DNA from: Rickettsiales bacterium
GTDB lineage: Bacteria > Pseudomonadota > Alphaproteobacteria > Rickettsiales > JANQQO01
Direction of reading: 5' to 3'
DNA length: 6,237 nucleotides
NCBI GenBank assembly: GCA_028289305.1
Contig: JANQQO010000287.1
Coordinates: 1 to 6,237 of the forward strand
Shown: positions 6,051 through 6,237 of the stretch, piece by piece
How positions within the stretch are numbered: the first letter of the stretch is position 1
Layout: every line of letters begins with the position of its first letter
The notes under the pieces: generated by a model
The model's database searches: none
What the model was told of the DNA's origin: nothing
The model's input: only the letters and a program-made list of their open reading frames with translations
Made by a program: the position numbers and the translations under genes

Positions 6051-6237
6051 CTAGTGCAGCTTAGTCTCAATATCCGCAATCGCGCCCTTCACACCTTTCT
6101 CAGCCTGTTCTTTATTCATATTCTGCATGATCAACACCCGCGCAGCACCCACCACAATATCCACGGTGTTATCACGAATCTCCTGCACCACCGCCGCTTC
6201 AGCCTGTGCAATCTTTTGCAACGCCAGCTGGGTGCGC
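6051..6237 (-). CDS. atpF: ATP synthase F0 subunit b, C-terminal fragment (5' end outside window)
   Basis: The minus-strand frame is open from the right edge to a TAG at 6051-6053, giving the last 61 residues. They read RTQLALQKIAQAEAAVVQEI, then DNTVDIVVGAARVLI, and end DIETKLH. This is the tail of the peripheral-stalk b subunit, in which a long charged helix ends in the conserved QKIAQAEA and VDIAV-AA pattern. The subunit anchors the F1 delta/alpha parts to the membrane sector. The Glu/Lys/Ala-rich helix here suits the coiled-coil stalk. The b' paralogue is possible but less likely, as b is normally the last gene of the alphaproteobacterial F0 operon. Only the C-terminus is visible. Confidence 0.88.
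   Translation of the reverse strand, partial: RTQLALQKIAQAEAAVVQEIRDNTVDIVVGAARVLIMQNMNKEQAEKGVKGAIADIETKLH

Overview
The window looks like a stretch of chromosome from an alphaproteobacterium of moderate GC content. The evidence is the long, cysteine-poor form of ribosomal protein bL36, an endonuclease-type MutL, a methyltransferase of the NDUFAF5 type (typical of alphaproteobacteria and mitochondria), and an ATP synthase b-subunit tail of alphaproteobacterial character. I cannot name the genus. Genes are tightly packed. No gap exceeds about 100 bases, and I see no mobile element, CRISPR array, tRNA or rRNA.

Left part, plus strand: the 3' portion of mutL (mismatch-repair endonuclease, cut by the window edge) runs to 799. 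A class I SAM-dependent methyltransferase follows directly, most likely starting at GTG 801. It converges on a minus-strand PIG3-type quinone oxidoreductase (1607-2605), and the two coding ends overlap by 4 bases. Divergent from the oxidoreductase is a small gene for a 135-residue exported protein of unknown function (2648-3055). Its start is fixed by a clear ribosome binding site.

Middle: a very short minus-strand gene, rpmJ (bL36, 41 residues, 3119-3244), has a good sigma70-like promoter just upstream, close to the end of the next gene.

Right part, minus strand: reading leftwards from the right edge, the 3' end of atpF (ATP synthase F0 subunit b) is followed after 14 bases by an outer-membrane beta-barrel-like protein. 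After 15 more bases comes a 608-residue membrane glycosyltransferase (GT2) carrying an N-terminal MshEN (GspE N-terminal) domain of the c-di-GMP-binding kind. The last two form a compact module that I infer makes and exports a surface polysaccharide. It resembles the NfrB/NfrA pair of Escherichia coli in logic, but with the MshEN domain at the opposite end of the synthase. This pair is the most interesting content of the window. The tight spacing suggests it could be transcribed at least partly from the ATP synthase operon. A nested inverted repeat sits across the glycosyltransferase stop codon and overlaps the rpmJ promoter region.
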